Of a DNA stretch of 64,000 bases, positions 19,101-26,669 are shown piece by piece. Origin of the DNA: an uncultured Clostridia bacterium (GTDB taxonomy: Bacteria > Bacillota > Clostridia > Oscillospirales > Acutalibacteraceae); assembly GCA_947632045.1 (NCBI GenBank), contig CANRNQ010000008.1:18342-82341 (forward strand). Direction: 5' to 3'. Positions within the stretch are counted from its first letter, which is position 1. Every line of letters starts with the position of its first letter. Under the pieces are notes generated by a model, which was not told the DNA's origin, did not search any database, and was given only the letters and a program-made list of their open reading frames with translations. Position numbers and translations under genes: made by a program.

Positions 19101-20509
19101 CCATATTCGTCCTCGTTGTCAAGCTCGTTGTCACTCTCGTGGAAAGGGGTAAAAAAGGATTTTATTCTGCCCCTCATCGCGGCGAAAAAGCCTTTGGATT
19201 TATTGTCGTCGACGGTAGCCTCATCGTGATATTCCTCGGAGCTCTCGGCTTCCTCGTCATTTATGCTCTGCATATGCTCCTTCGGGGCATAGTCTGAGAG
19301 GTCGTCATATTTAACGCTCGGCTTTATCCAGTTAGCGTTATCCGCCTTTTCCTCGGCGTTTACCTCCTCTTCCGTCACAGAGGCGTCTCCGTTTTTGATA
19401 TCGTCGCCATTCCAAAAGCTCTTTATTTTTGAGAACACAGATCCCTTACTCTTTTTGTCTGCGTCCTCCACTCTCGGTTCATCGGCTTCGGCTTGTTCCG
19501 TTTCTTCCTCATCGAAGGCTGAGTCCGTCTCGGTATCTTCGTCTATATTTTCATCAGGCGCGGTATCCGTATTTCCTTCTGTTTCTTCCTCCGCCTCAGG
19601 CTTGATTTCATCGGCGTCACGCTCAAAATTCGCCCCGCTTTTTGCCTTTTCATCAAATACAGACGGATCGAAATTTTCGTCAAAATGCTCCTCGAAATCC
19701 TCCGAGCCTGTCCAAAACGCCTTTATTTTATGCCAAAAGCCGCCCTTTAATTTTTCCTCCGGCTCTCTTTCAAGCTTTGGTTCCTCTTTGGGCTCATATG
19801 GTTCTTCTTCAGGTTCGGGCTCTTCTTCAGGTTCAGGCTCTTCTTCAGGTTCGGGTTCTTCTTCAGGTTCGGACTCTTCTTCATGTTCCGGTTCTTCTTC
19901 AAGCTCCGGCTCGACTTCAAAGTCCTCCAATTCTTCTTCGAGGTATTCCGGTTCCTCCGCAAGATCTTCCGACTTTTCTAACTGCTCATCATCGGCGGGA
20001 GAATAGCCTTCATAATCAGGCGGATAGTCAAGCTCCTCGTACCGATTGTTTTGCTCGTCATTATCATCATTATATGTATCATCGTACGACTCATCATAAG
20101 CTTCTTCCGCTTCACCGCCGTCATAATCGAAATTTTCGGCGTCGTCTGCTTCGTTGTACTCCGGCGCAGTCTGTACGTCGTTATCGTAGAAAAAGTTGTA
20201 GTTCTTATTTAAATCCGAGCCTTTGCTTTTTTTATTTTTCTTGCTCCTTTTGGTTTTTTCCGCTTTATTTTTCTTTTTTGACTTCGGCTCTTTTTTCGGC
20301 TCTTTGCCGGGCGACGCCGCCTCTTCAAGGCGTATGCTCTCCATAAGCTCGGCTATTCTTTGTGCCTCTTCGCTTTTAGCCGCTTTTGGCTGCTGTATCT
20401 GAGCCGTGAGCTGAGAAATATCTATTGCTTCCTCCTCCGCAGAATAGTTGTCCTGCGCAGATACGATTTTCTCGCCTTTATTCTTGAGAATATCCTTTTT
20501 TCGACTCAT
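16103..20509 (-). CDS. acidic low-complexity protein fused to a degenerate P-type ATPase-like membrane domain
   Basis: The product has 1468 residues. Residues 1 to about 900 are very acidic and low-complexity, with tandem EPEEEPEPEEE, and five short motifs of the type KIKSFWNGDD spaced through it (KIKAFWTGSED, KIKSFWNGDDI, RIKSFFTPFH, QIKSIWNEDD, RLKSFWNGES). From about 915 there are several membrane segments and a P1B-like ATPase core. MGVPMCC occupies the CPC position and VDGERLLLGNRELM resembles the N-domain. IDSRELYPRG (Asp 1191) stands where DKTGT should be, and no GDGxNDxP is found. I infer a catalytically dead or repurposed pump; regulation or scaffolding is possible. It starts after AAGGG, 21 bp behind rlmB. 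Confidence 0.7.
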   Translation of the reverse strand: MSRKKDILKNKGEKIVSAQDNYSAEEEAIDISQLTAQIQQPKAAKSEEAQRIAELMESIRLEEAASPGKEPKKEPKSKKKNKAEKTKRSKKNKKSKGSDLNKNYNFFYDNDVQTAPEYNEADDAENFDYDGGEAEEAYDESYDDTYNDDNDEQNNRYEELDYPPDYEGYSPADDEQLEKSEDLAEEPEYLEEELEDFEVEPELEEEPEHEEESEPEEEPEPEEEPEPEEEPEPEEEPYEPKEEPKLEREPEEKLKGGFWHKIKAFWTGSEDFEEHFDENFDPSVFDEKAKSGANFERDADEIKPEAEEETEGNTDTAPDENIDEDTETDSAFDEEETEQAEADEPRVEDADKKSKGSVFSKIKSFWNGDDIKNGDASVTEEEVNAEEKADNANWIKPSVKYDDLSDYAPKEHMQSINDEEAESSEEYHDEATVDDNKSKGFFAAMRGRIKSFFTPFHESDNELDNEDEYGSYTEDDAEDAEIVPLRKSSPIEQIKSIWNEDDSYDDEDEFSDEDELTIDADFEDENVEPQKPVLTVIDPSREFYGENGVEEDEKEEEAESDGGEYDEEEIPKAEVDAEREEKKAEDTVEKREAEDITNSSDAAAGADKPLADGKELGALHNEEAAADIITEGPDAPIEIIRKSPRKKRGFIGRLKSFWNGESPNDELDDLDVSDTVEATGENENKEEEAAQEKPEIQNEPQTDTDEAANAQSQDNDQEEAAAPEENEEGAAAAATLENEANSDGAAVTFEEASSTAVKIDEVDGRQLVNGKVIPKYIHESNVEKISLANDDLQLVVRKEYEEYIRQAKYKPKASEIVAPEVNSEVSKAVKEGLPSTGEEAVQNENNSEQKKPQSTGARRSLKDVLFGEVENSADFSEFREQTNINRQGGQQIDDYEKPSDARAIRAEINYDNRKVAFRCAALGVIFLIMLAMHIIQRCAPSVLTNNIPNSDLMTCLVSLILLVASAVLCHSTVFGGLKPLLAFKGNSDTAAAVATAGCVVQGIVSFFEPQTFFNGGLHLYSILAITALLLNNLGKLCIVRRIRDNFKFVSSPNRKYAARIFGDEDISRQMISKTNADKPVVALQSRTRFLKGFLRFSYMPDPSERTASFMAPITTVVAVLVAVICGISAASVSTALSAFSLVACMGVPMCCLLAVNIPMKKLCSDTLANRAMVIGYPAVKQFADTRAVMIDSRELYPRGSVQLLAVKTFNAYNIDKALLNAAAVMKIANTPMTYMFEDVISEKCEQLPAVESVKYEDGKGIVSWVDGERLLLGNRELMAKYSINLPSVDFEESSMKSKTNSITYLANAGQLVAMLVTDYQADRRLAEELKRLENNGVTILIRTADPNVSQLKVAKDFRIFIRSIKILPTTLGNICKDEMSRKDEAARALISTEGKLHSLARAISGCIKIRDNISIAIIIQIIAVALGVLIAGIVSLFAGLAGLSGLDLLLYIVFWAAASIIAPLIQRA

Positions 20510-20530
20510 ATATCATCATCCCTTTCCGCG

Positions 20531-21280
20531 TTAAAAATCCTGTCTTTGCCTTGCAAATTCATACATAAGCACCCCCGCCGCAACCGAGGCGTTCAGGGAA
20601 TTTATATGTCCGCTCATCGGCAACGAAAGAATGCAGTCGCATTTTTCTCTAACAAGCCTCCCAAGGCCTCTGCCCTCGTTGCCTATCACGAGAGCCGCCG
20701 CTCCCCTCAGGTTCGCCTTATAGTAGCACTCTCCGTCCATATCCGCACCGTATATCCATACTCCGTGTTCCTTCAGCTTATCCATCGTTTGAGCTATATT
20801 TGTTACCCTCGCGACCGGAACATACTCCACAGCGCCCGCCGATGATTTATCAACGGCAAAGCTGAGCCCGACGCTGCGCCTTTTTGGAATTATCACTCCG
20901 TGCGCTCCGCTGCATTCCGCCGTTCTTATTATTGCACCGAGATTGTGTGGATCCTCTATTTCGTCTAAAATTATAATAAACGGCGGTTCGCCTCTCTCTT
21001 CTGCGACTGCGAGAATATCCTCTACGCTTGAATAGTCCTTTACTGCCGCAAAACCGACTATGCCCTGATGAGTGGCTCCCGCGCACAGGCTGTCAAGCTT
21101 TTTCGCGTCCACCTCTTTTATTACTACTCCCGCTTCCTTTGCTTTAGCTATTATCGGTCTTAAGGACGACGCGCCTTTAGCAACGAAAATCCTGTCAAGC
21201 GGTCTGCCGCTTCTGAGCGCCTCCGACACACAGTTGCGTCCTATTATAAGGTCGCTGTTATTTTTACGGTTATCTTCCAT
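20531..21280 (-). CDS. rlmB: 23S rRNA / tRNA 2'-O-ribose methyltransferase, TrmH (SpoU) family
   Basis: This 249-residue SPOUT methyltransferase contains a small N-terminal substrate-binding domain (IGRNCVSEALRSG) and the knotted SAM-binding domain. The family motifs are LDEIEDPHNLGAIIRTAEC, VIGNEGRGLGRLVREKCD and LPMSGHINSLNASVAAGVLMYE. This fits RlmB-type enzymes that methylate a 23S rRNA guanosine, although TrmH-family members are hard to separate by sequence. The usual Firmicutes neighbours (cysS, mrnC) are absent. Probably co-transcribed with the ATPase-like gene downstream. Confidence 0.9.
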   Translation of the reverse strand: MEDNRKNNSDLIIGRNCVSEALRSGRPLDRIFVAKGASSLRPIIAKAKEAGVVIKEVDAKKLDSLCAGATHQGIVGFAAVKDYSSVEDILAVAEERGEPPFIIILDEIEDPHNLGAIIRTAECSGAHGVIIPKRRSVGLSFAVDKSSAGAVEYVPVARVTNIAQTMDKLKEHGVWIYGADMDGECYYKANLRGAAALVIGNEGRGLGRLVREKCDCILSLPMSGHINSLNASVAAGVLMYEFARQRQDF

Positions 21281-21646
21281 ATTCTACCCCCGCGACGGTG
21301 CTTATCTGGCGGTTTAAGCGCAAAAATTACGCAAAGTCCCAATTATTTATTATTATACCACAGTGCAGCAAAAAAGTAACTATTTTTTTAAAGAATAGTT
21401 GATTAAAATTTTAAAAACCGGCAATCTCGACATTTTACTTATGCAAAATTACCTATCTTGCGCGGCATATTTGATAATCCATTTTGGGCACGTTATGGGC
21501 GTTAATCGATTAATAGTTAGAGCAATTAAATAATTTTCAGAAATTTTGCTTTTTTTCTCTCTTGCTCTTTATATTTTCAGGAAAATAATGTATAATATAT
21601 GGGTAAATCCCAAAAGGGAAAAGAATTAGAAAACGGAGTGATAAAA
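21281..21646. other. intergenic region upstream of fba
   Basis: AT-rich 366 bp between the divergent rlmB and fba genes. A TATAAT at 21591-21596 is 50 bp before the fba start and is the likely -10, but the -35 position (TTTATA, 21568-21573) is weak. I see no RNA structure or small gene in the rest. Confidence 0.5.
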
Positions 21647-22513
21647 ATGCCATTGGTAAACGCAAAAGAAATGCTCACCAAAGCAAAGGAAGGCCACTAT
21701 GCGGTCGGTCAGTTTAACATCAACAATCTTGAGTGGACAAAGGCTATTCTGCTCACAGCGCAGGAGCTCAGCTCGCCCGTAATTCTCGGTGTTTCCGAGG
21801 GCGCGGGAAAATATATGTGCGGCTACAAGACCGTGGTAGGTATGGTAAACGGTATGCTTGAAGAGCTCAACATAACGGTTCCCGTAGCGCTTCATCTCGA
21901 CCACGGCTCGTATGAGGGTGCTAAGGCTTGCATAGAGGCAGGCTTCAGCTCGATTATGTTCGACGGCTCGCATTACCCGATCGACGAGAATGTTGCAAAG
22001 ACCAAGGAGCTTGTTGCTATCTGCAACGAAAAGGGCCTTTCGATTGAGGCTGAGGTAGGCTCTATCGGCGGCGAAGAGGACGGCGTTGTAGGTATGGGCG
22101 AGTGCGCCGACCCCAAGGAGTGTAAAATGATTGCGGACCTCGGAGTTACTATGCTCGCCGCGGGCATTGGCAACATTCACGGCAAATACCCCGAGAACTG
22201 GCCGGGACTCAGCTTTGAAACGCTCGACGCAGTTCAGCAGCTCACCGGAAAGATGCCCCTCGTTCTTCACGGCGGTACGGGAATACCGGCTGATATGATA
22301 AAGAAGGCGATAAGCCTCGGCGTTTCAAAGATAAACGTAAACACAGAGTGCCAGCTCGCTTTTGCCGCCGCGACAAGGGAGTATATTGAGGCAGGCAAGG
22401 ATCAGCAGGGCAAGGGCTTTGACCCGAGAAAGCTCCTCGCGCCCGGCTTTGAGGCTATCAAGGCGACTGTAAAGGAAAAGATGGAGCTGTTCGGCTCGGT
22501 AGGCAAGGCTTGA
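21647..22513 (+). CDS. fba: class II fructose-bisphosphate aldolase
   Basis: This 288-residue zinc aldolase cleaves fructose 1,6-bisphosphate to triose phosphates. Zinc and catalytic motifs are VALHLDHG, EAEVGSIGGEEDG, HGKYPENWPGL and LVLHGGTGIP, followed by INVNTECQLAF. The track start at 21599 adds 16 residues; MPLVNAKEML follows CGGAG and is the family N-terminus. It is monocistronic, with its own promoter region and a terminator, and completes the lower glycolytic set together with pgk, tpiA and gpmI elsewhere in the window. Confidence 0.97.
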   Translation: MPLVNAKEMLTKAKEGHYAVGQFNINNLEWTKAILLTAQELSSPVILGVSEGAGKYMCGYKTVVGMVNGMLEELNITVPVALHLDHGSYEGAKACIEAGFSSIMFDGSHYPIDENVAKTKELVAICNEKGLSIEAEVGSIGGEEDGVVGMGECADPKECKMIADLGVTMLAAGIGNIHGKYPENWPGLSFETLDAVQQLTGKMPLVLHGGTGIPADMIKKAISLGVSKINVNTECQLAFAAATREYIEAGKDQQGKGFDPRKLLAPGFEAIKATVKEKMELFGSVGKA

Positions 22514-22570
22514 TCGAGCTTGAAACGGCGGCGTCTGCCGCTTAAAGCGAAGGCTGTATTATAAAGATAA

Positions 22571-22616
22571 ACGACTGCAAGGATATCCTTTCGGATCCCT
22601 CGCGGTCGTTTTTTTA
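22571..22616 (+). terminator. terminator of fba
   Basis: ACGACTGC pairs with GCGGTCGT (22571-22578 with 22602-22609), with an inner GGAT/ATCC stem, followed by TTTTTT. Confidence 0.8.
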
Positions 22617-22666
22617 GTGCTTGTTTTTTACATTCCCTTTTTAAAACCATAAAATTATTTATCGGA

Positions 22667-23731
22667 TTAAATTTTGCTTGCCTTAATAACAAAAAGCACA
22701 GGCATTTTTCTTGCCTTGATGCTAAATTCGCTGTTTTCAGACTTGAGCAGATTTTCGTCGGAATCTTCTATTATCTTCTCTATTTTAAAACCGCTTTCAG
22801 AAAGAGTGTTGATATATGTGCTTAGCTTTCGATTTGACAGCATTATTTCTTTTCCACCCATATTTGCCGAATACCATTTTTCATCAAAGTAAGAATTTCC
22901 GAAAATATATTTGCCGTTTTGCTCATAGACGCATTTGTGAATTGGATGTGACCAACTGAAAACAAATTTGCCGTCTTTTTTTAGATAGGAGTGAATAAGC
23001 GAAAAGGTTTTTTTCAGATCGGTACTCCAACCAATTCCAAAAACAGAATATACTAAATCAAAGTAGTTGTTAGGAATTTCCCCTTTTTTCTCCATTGGTA
23101 CGCATATTAGTTTTGCCTTTATTCCTTGGGAGCTGAGAAAAATTTTGCTGCGCTTTAGTTGTTTTGGCGATATATCTATACCCCATAATTCTTTAGCGCC
23201 TTTGTCATGGACATATTTTATCGATCGACCGTTGCCGCACCCGATTTCAAGAGTCCGTTTGTTGTGTAAGTTGCCGAGCAAGCCGAGGCGATCCTCGGTA
23301 GTAAATCCTCCATAGCTTGGCAACGCTGTTGAGCCGAGAAATTCACTGCCTATCGTGTCCCAAAATTCAGTGTTTGCGCAGTGGATATTGTCAACGCAAT
23401 AGTCAACGTCAGAAGCGCTGCCGATAATTTGTCCTCCGACAATATTGTTTTTTACATTTTCCGCTTGCTGTACGAGCGAGATTATATTTTCCTCTGCCTT
23501 TAATATGTAGTCATCTCGGCTGAGCCGTGTTCCGGAAAACAATTCGTTGAGAGTAATGCCGAGGACGGAGCATAATGTCGGCATAATTGATACTTCCGGC
23601 ATACCATTGCCGCACTCCCATTTGCTTATAGTTTTATCGCTTACTCCTAAAACTTCGGCAAATTCTCGTTGAGTCATATTGCGTTCTTTTCTCAACTCAG
23701 AAATGAATTTACCTATTTTTATCTGATCCAT
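22667..23731 (-). CDS. XRE-type HTH fused to a class I SAM-dependent methyltransferase
   Basis: This 354-residue fusion has an N-terminal helix-turn-helix (about 8-66) with MTQREFAEVLGVSDKTISKW. A SAM-binding domain begins at about 150 with TLEIGCGNGRSIKYV and WGIDISPKQL. The substrate is not evident; the C-terminal half resembles small-molecule methyltransferases of the UbiE/Tam kind. Its codons are clearly more AT-rich than those of fba and the ffh operon on either side, and it stands alone with its own GGAGG start. I read it as an accessory gene gained by transfer. A DNA modification enzyme is unlikely because no NPPY or PC motif is seen. Confidence 0.8.
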   Translation of the reverse strand: MDQIKIGKFISELRKERNMTQREFAEVLGVSDKTISKWECGNGMPEVSIMPTLCSVLGITLNELFSGTRLSRDDYILKAEENIISLVQQAENVKNNIVGGQIIGSASDVDYCVDNIHCANTEFWDTIGSEFLGSTALPSYGGFTTEDRLGLLGNLHNKRTLEIGCGNGRSIKYVHDKGAKELWGIDISPKQLKRSKIFLSSQGIKAKLICVPMEKKGEIPNNYFDLVYSVFGIGWSTDLKKTFSLIHSYLKKDGKFVFSWSHPIHKCVYEQNGKYIFGNSYFDEKWYSANMGGKEIMLSNRKLSTYINTLSESGFKIEKIIEDSDENLLKSENSEFSIKARKMPVLFVIKASKI

Positions 23732-23868
23732 AAATTATTCCTCCGAGAAATTTCATTGACTTAATTATATATGAACGAAAGAAAAAACTCCACCCACAGA
23801 AAGTAGAGTTTTGTTTTATTATGTATTGTACAGACGTTTTAAATTTATTAATTTTGCGCTATGACGCG

Positions 23869-24099
23869 GCTGCCGCAGTATTGGCTTTACAGGCTTGATA
23901 GGGAGCGTGAGTTCGGGCGGCGACCGCACATTTTCGCCTGCGGCGGAAATGTGCCGAAAAACGCGGCGGCGGGGCAGGGCTGTCGTTTACGCGCAAAAAA
24001 TCCTGCGCCGCCGCGTTTTTCCGCGCGGCCGCAGGCCGCGCGGGTCGCCGCCCGAGCCGCCTTATCAAGCACACAGTAAAAACGGGAGAATGCGGCAGC
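23869..24099 (+). repeat. cloverleaf palindromic repeat, copy E
   Basis: The outer stem is GCTGCCGCA (23869-23877) / TGCGGCAGC (24091-24099). The inner stem is TTCGGGCGGCGACC / GGTCGCCGCCCGA. Arms are CACATTT..AAATGTG, AAAAACGCGGCGGCG/CGCCGCCGCGTTTTT and GCGCGGCCGCAGGCCGCGC. The block GCACACAGTAAAAACG is on the right side, as in copy B. It lies 91 bp after the khpA stop. Confidence 0.92.
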
Positions 24100-24190
24100 A
24101 TCAGCGAGCCGCAAAAGCAATACCCCGCGCAAAAGGAAAAGGCTCCCATATGCTCAGCATACGAAAGCCGTTTGAACTGACATCTGATTA

Positions 24191-24424
24191 TCAGTCGATC
24201 TCAACCATAACCTTTGTGTTGTTTCTGATTGCCGCGCTGCGTGCGATGGTGCGGATAGCCTTGGCAATTCTGCCCTGCTTACCGATGATTCTTCCCATGT
24301 CGTCCTCAGCAACGTGAATGTGATAAACAATAACGCCCTCTTCATTCGGCTCGTCCTTGTCAACACTAACCTGTGTCGGGTCCTCAACAAGACCCTGTGC
24401 GATAACTTTAAGCAAATCCTGCAT
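24191..24424 (-). CDS. khpA: KH-domain RNA-binding protein KhpA (YlqC)
   Basis: This 77-residue single KH-domain protein carries the RNA-binding GxxG loop in GRIIGKQGRIAKAIRTI. KhpA partners with KhpB (Jag) in Gram-positive bacteria to bind many transcripts and affect cell elongation. The track start adds six codons; GAAAGGAG precedes MQDLLKVIAQ. It lies 22 bp after rpsP, as in other Firmicutes, but the usual followers rimM, trmD and rplS are not here; repeat copy E and an AT-rich methyltransferase gene come next. Confidence 0.93.
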   Translation of the reverse strand: MQDLLKVIAQGLVEDPTQVSVDKDEPNEEGVIVYHIHVAEDDMGRIIGKQGRIAKAIRTIARSAAIRNNTKVMVEID

Positions 24425-24446
24425 AAAAGCTTCTCCTTTCAATTAA

Positions 24447-24692
24447 TTATTCGATGATATTGTTTTTCTTTAAAAGAGCCTTAACGGTGTCGGTGGGCTG
24501 AGCGCCCTTTTTGATCCAGTCCTTTACCTTTTCGCCGTCAATCTTAAGCTCTATCGGCTCCTTTACCGGATTGTAGTAGCCGACCTCCTCAATAAAGCGC
24601 CCGTCTCTCGGGTATCTTGAATCCGCGACTACTATGCGGTAGAACGGAGATTTTTTTGCACCCATGCGGCGGAGTCTGATTTTAACTGCCAT
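24447..24692 (-). CDS. rpsP: 30S ribosomal protein S16
   Basis: This 81-residue ribosomal protein has the family core [37 protein letters not shown] and [16 protein letters not shown]. Length is normal (75-90). The true start is MAVKIRL after GGAGGTGAATAAA; the longer ORF in the track begins upstream of the ribosome site. It lies between ffh and khpA in the same operon. Confidence 0.98.
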   Translation of the reverse strand: MAVKIRLRRMGAKKSPFYRIVVADSRYPRDGRFIEEVGYYNPVKEPIELKIDGEKVKDWIKKGAQPTDTVKALLKKNNIIE

Positions 24693-24823
24693 TTTATTCA
24701 CCTCCAAATCCAGTGATTTTATATCTTCACCAAATATCTTTATTTTTAAAAGCCGGTCGCAAGGTCTGCTCAGGAAATTCCATCAAGCCATGCCCCGATT
24801 TAAAGATTTGGCTGAATATCTGT

Positions 24824-26182
24824 TTACATTCCCATAGGGTTCATCGGGCCGCCAAGACCGGGAAGTCCGCCCTTGAACATTCTCCTTTTCTTGCCCTTGC
24901 CGTTGAACTGCTTCATCATCTTCTGCATCTGTTCAAACTGCTTTATAAGACGGTTTACGTCCTCGACCTTCATTCCGCAGCCCGAGGCAATCCTCTTTTT
25001 GCGCGAGGCGTTCATAATATCCGGCTTTTCGCGCTCCTCGCGGGTCATAGACAGGATTATTGCGGCGTTTCTGTCCATAATCCTGTCGTCTATATCAATG
25101 TCGTCGAGCTGCTTCGATATGCCGGGCAGCTTCGAAAGTATACCTTTTATAGGACCCATTTTCTTTATCTGCATAAACTGGTCGAGCAAATCGTTATAGT
25201 CGAATTTGTTTTTTGCCATCTTTGCGGCGAGCTCCTCGGCCTTTTTCTGGTCAAGCTTGCTCTCGGCCTCCTCTATAAGAGTGAGAACGTCGCCCATGCC
25301 GAGTATGCGGCTCGCCATTCTGTCAGGGTGGAAAACCTCAAGGTCGCTGAGCTTTTCACCGGTTCCGGCATACTTTATCGGCTTGCCGGTGACGGCTCTT
25401 ACCGACAGAGCCGCGCCGCCTCTTGTGTCGCCGTCGAGCTTTGTCAGTATCACGCCGGAAATTTCAAGCAGGTCGTTAAAGTTCTTCGCCACGTTTACGG
25501 CGTCCTGACCGGTCATCGCGTCAACCACGAGGAAAATCTCGTTTGGATTGACCTCTCTCTTTATATTTTCAAGCTCCTTCATTAGAGCCTCGTCTATGTG
25601 AAGTCGTCCGGCTGTGTCGAGGATAACGATGTCGTTGCCGTAATCCCTCGCGTGTCTGACCGCTTCCCTTGCGATTTTCACGGGATTTTCCGTTCCCATT
25701 TCAAAAACGGTCGCTCCCGCCTTTGAGCCGACCACCTTTAGCTGTTCGATGGCCGCGGGGCGGTAAACGTCGCAGGCGGCGAGCAATGGCCTGTGTCCCT
25801 GACCCTTGAGCATCATCGCGAGCTTTCCGGCGTGGGTCGTTTTTCCCGAGCCCTGAAGTCCGCAGAGCATTATAACCGTAGGCGGCTTCGACGCGGTCTG
25901 GAGCTTTGACTGCTGACCGCCCATTAGCTCTGTGAGCTCCTCGTTTACAATTTTTACTACCATCTGCGCGGGAGTCAGGCTCTCCATAACGTCCGAGCCG
26001 ACCGCCCTTTCTGTCACCTTAGCGGTGAAATCCTTGGCTACCTTGTAGTTTACGTCCGCCTCAAGAAGCGCAAGGCGAACCTCGCGCATGGCTTCCTTAA
26101 CATCGCCTTCGGTCAGCTTGCCCTTTGAACGCAGCTTTTTAAACGCGTTGCTTAGCTTTTCAGACAATCCTTCAAATGCCAA
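24824..26182 (-). CDS. ffh: signal recognition particle GTPase Ffh
   Basis: This 452-residue SRP54 protein targets ribosomes making membrane and secreted proteins. It has an N-terminal four-helix bundle (FEGLSEKLSNAFKKL), P-loop GLQGSGKTTHAGKLA, LDTAGRLHIDE and TKLDGDTRGGA. A Met-rich M domain ends in GLGGPMNPMGM. I place the start at a TTG giving (M)AFEGLSEKL, 9 nt after AAGGG; the ATG three codons upstream has no spacing to a ribosome site. The TTG leaves a 16 bp gap to ylxM. Confidence 0.95.
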   Translation of the reverse strand: MAFEGLSEKLSNAFKKLRSKGKLTEGDVKEAMREVRLALLEADVNYKVAKDFTAKVTERAVGSDVMESLTPAQMVVKIVNEELTELMGGQQSKLQTASKPPTVIMLCGLQGSGKTTHAGKLAMMLKGQGHRPLLAACDVYRPAAIEQLKVVGSKAGATVFEMGTENPVKIAREAVRHARDYGNDIVILDTAGRLHIDEALMKELENIKREVNPNEIFLVVDAMTGQDAVNVAKNFNDLLEISGVILTKLDGDTRGGAALSVRAVTGKPIKYAGTGEKLSDLEVFHPDRMASRILGMGDVLTLIEEAESKLDQKKAEELAAKMAKNKFDYNDLLDQFMQIKKMGPIKGILSKLPGISKQLDDIDIDDRIMDRNAAIILSMTREEREKPDIMNASRKKRIASGCGMKVEDVNRLIKQFEQMQKMMKQFNGKGKKRRMFKGGLPGLGGPMNPMGM

Positions 26183-26198
26183 GAAAATCATCCCTTCA

Positions 26199-26555
26199 TC
26201 ATTGTTTTTCAAGCAGGGCGTCCGCGGCGTCTATGACCTCAGCCGCCCTTATCCGTATATTCTCGCTGTCGCTCAGCTCATATATATCTGCGCCGAGCCG
26301 TTTTATCCTCTCAAGTCCGCTCATCATTCCTTCAAAGCGGCTGTAAAGTCCGAGCTTTTCCTCCATATCCAGTAAGGCGCTCTCCGTGCGCTTGATTATA
26401 TCGCGCACCGCCTGACGGGTTATATTCATTTCCTGCGCTATTTCGGCAAGAGAGCAGTCGGCGTTGTAATAGCACTCGACCGCCGTCCTCTGCTTTTCGG
26501 ATAGCAGCTCGCCGTAAAAATCGAGCAGGAGAGAGATTTTGTAGTCCTTTTCCAT
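26199..26555 (-). CDS. ylxM: YlxM family HTH protein
   Basis: This 118-residue sigma-70 region 4-like HTH protein contains LSEKQRTAVECYYNADCSLAEIAQEM then ITRQAVRDIIKRTE. YlxM is the conserved partner gene of ffh in Firmicutes; in streptococci it binds the SRP and modulates Ffh-FtsY GTPase activity. It is the first gene of the ylxM-ffh-rpsP-khpA operon and has a good promoter just upstream. Confidence 0.93.
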   Translation of the reverse strand: MEKDYKISLLLDFYGELLSEKQRTAVECYYNADCSLAEIAQEMNITRQAVRDIIKRTESALLDMEEKLGLYSRFEGMMSGLERIKRLGADIYELSDSENIRIRAAEVIDAADALLEKQ

Positions 26556-26600
26556 AGCACATCCGTCCTGCTGTAAAGTTTTTTCCTTTACACCTGTGTT

Positions 26601-26629
26601 ATTGTACTATATCCGCGCCCGATTGTCAA
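26601..26629 (-). promoter_or_regulatory. sigma-A promoter of the ylxM-ffh operon
   Basis: On the minus strand TTGACA (26624-26629) and TACAAT (26601-26606) are separated by 17 bp, about 45 bp before the ylxM start. Confidence 0.8.
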
Positions 26630-26669
26630 CCTAAAATTTATTTTTCCCGTACCGAGTCATCGTAAGCGT

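Noticed and set aside
19395-20346. Ser-rich and other plus-strand ORFs opposite the acidic protein
   Set aside because: The Ser/Gly runs are the complement of Glu/Pro codon repeats in the real minus-strand gene.
22667-23731. Restriction-modification system around the HTH-methyltransferase gene
   Set aside because: No endonuclease gene nearby and no DNA-methyltransferase catalytic motif; the domain looks like a small-molecule methyltransferase.
23859-24149. ORFs over repeat copy E, and the similar ones at 27901-28659, 41585-41995 and 49282-49903
   Set aside because: They translate the GC-rich repeat (GRRP, AAPRGSPPE, KNAA strings recur in all copies and both strands) and have no RBS.
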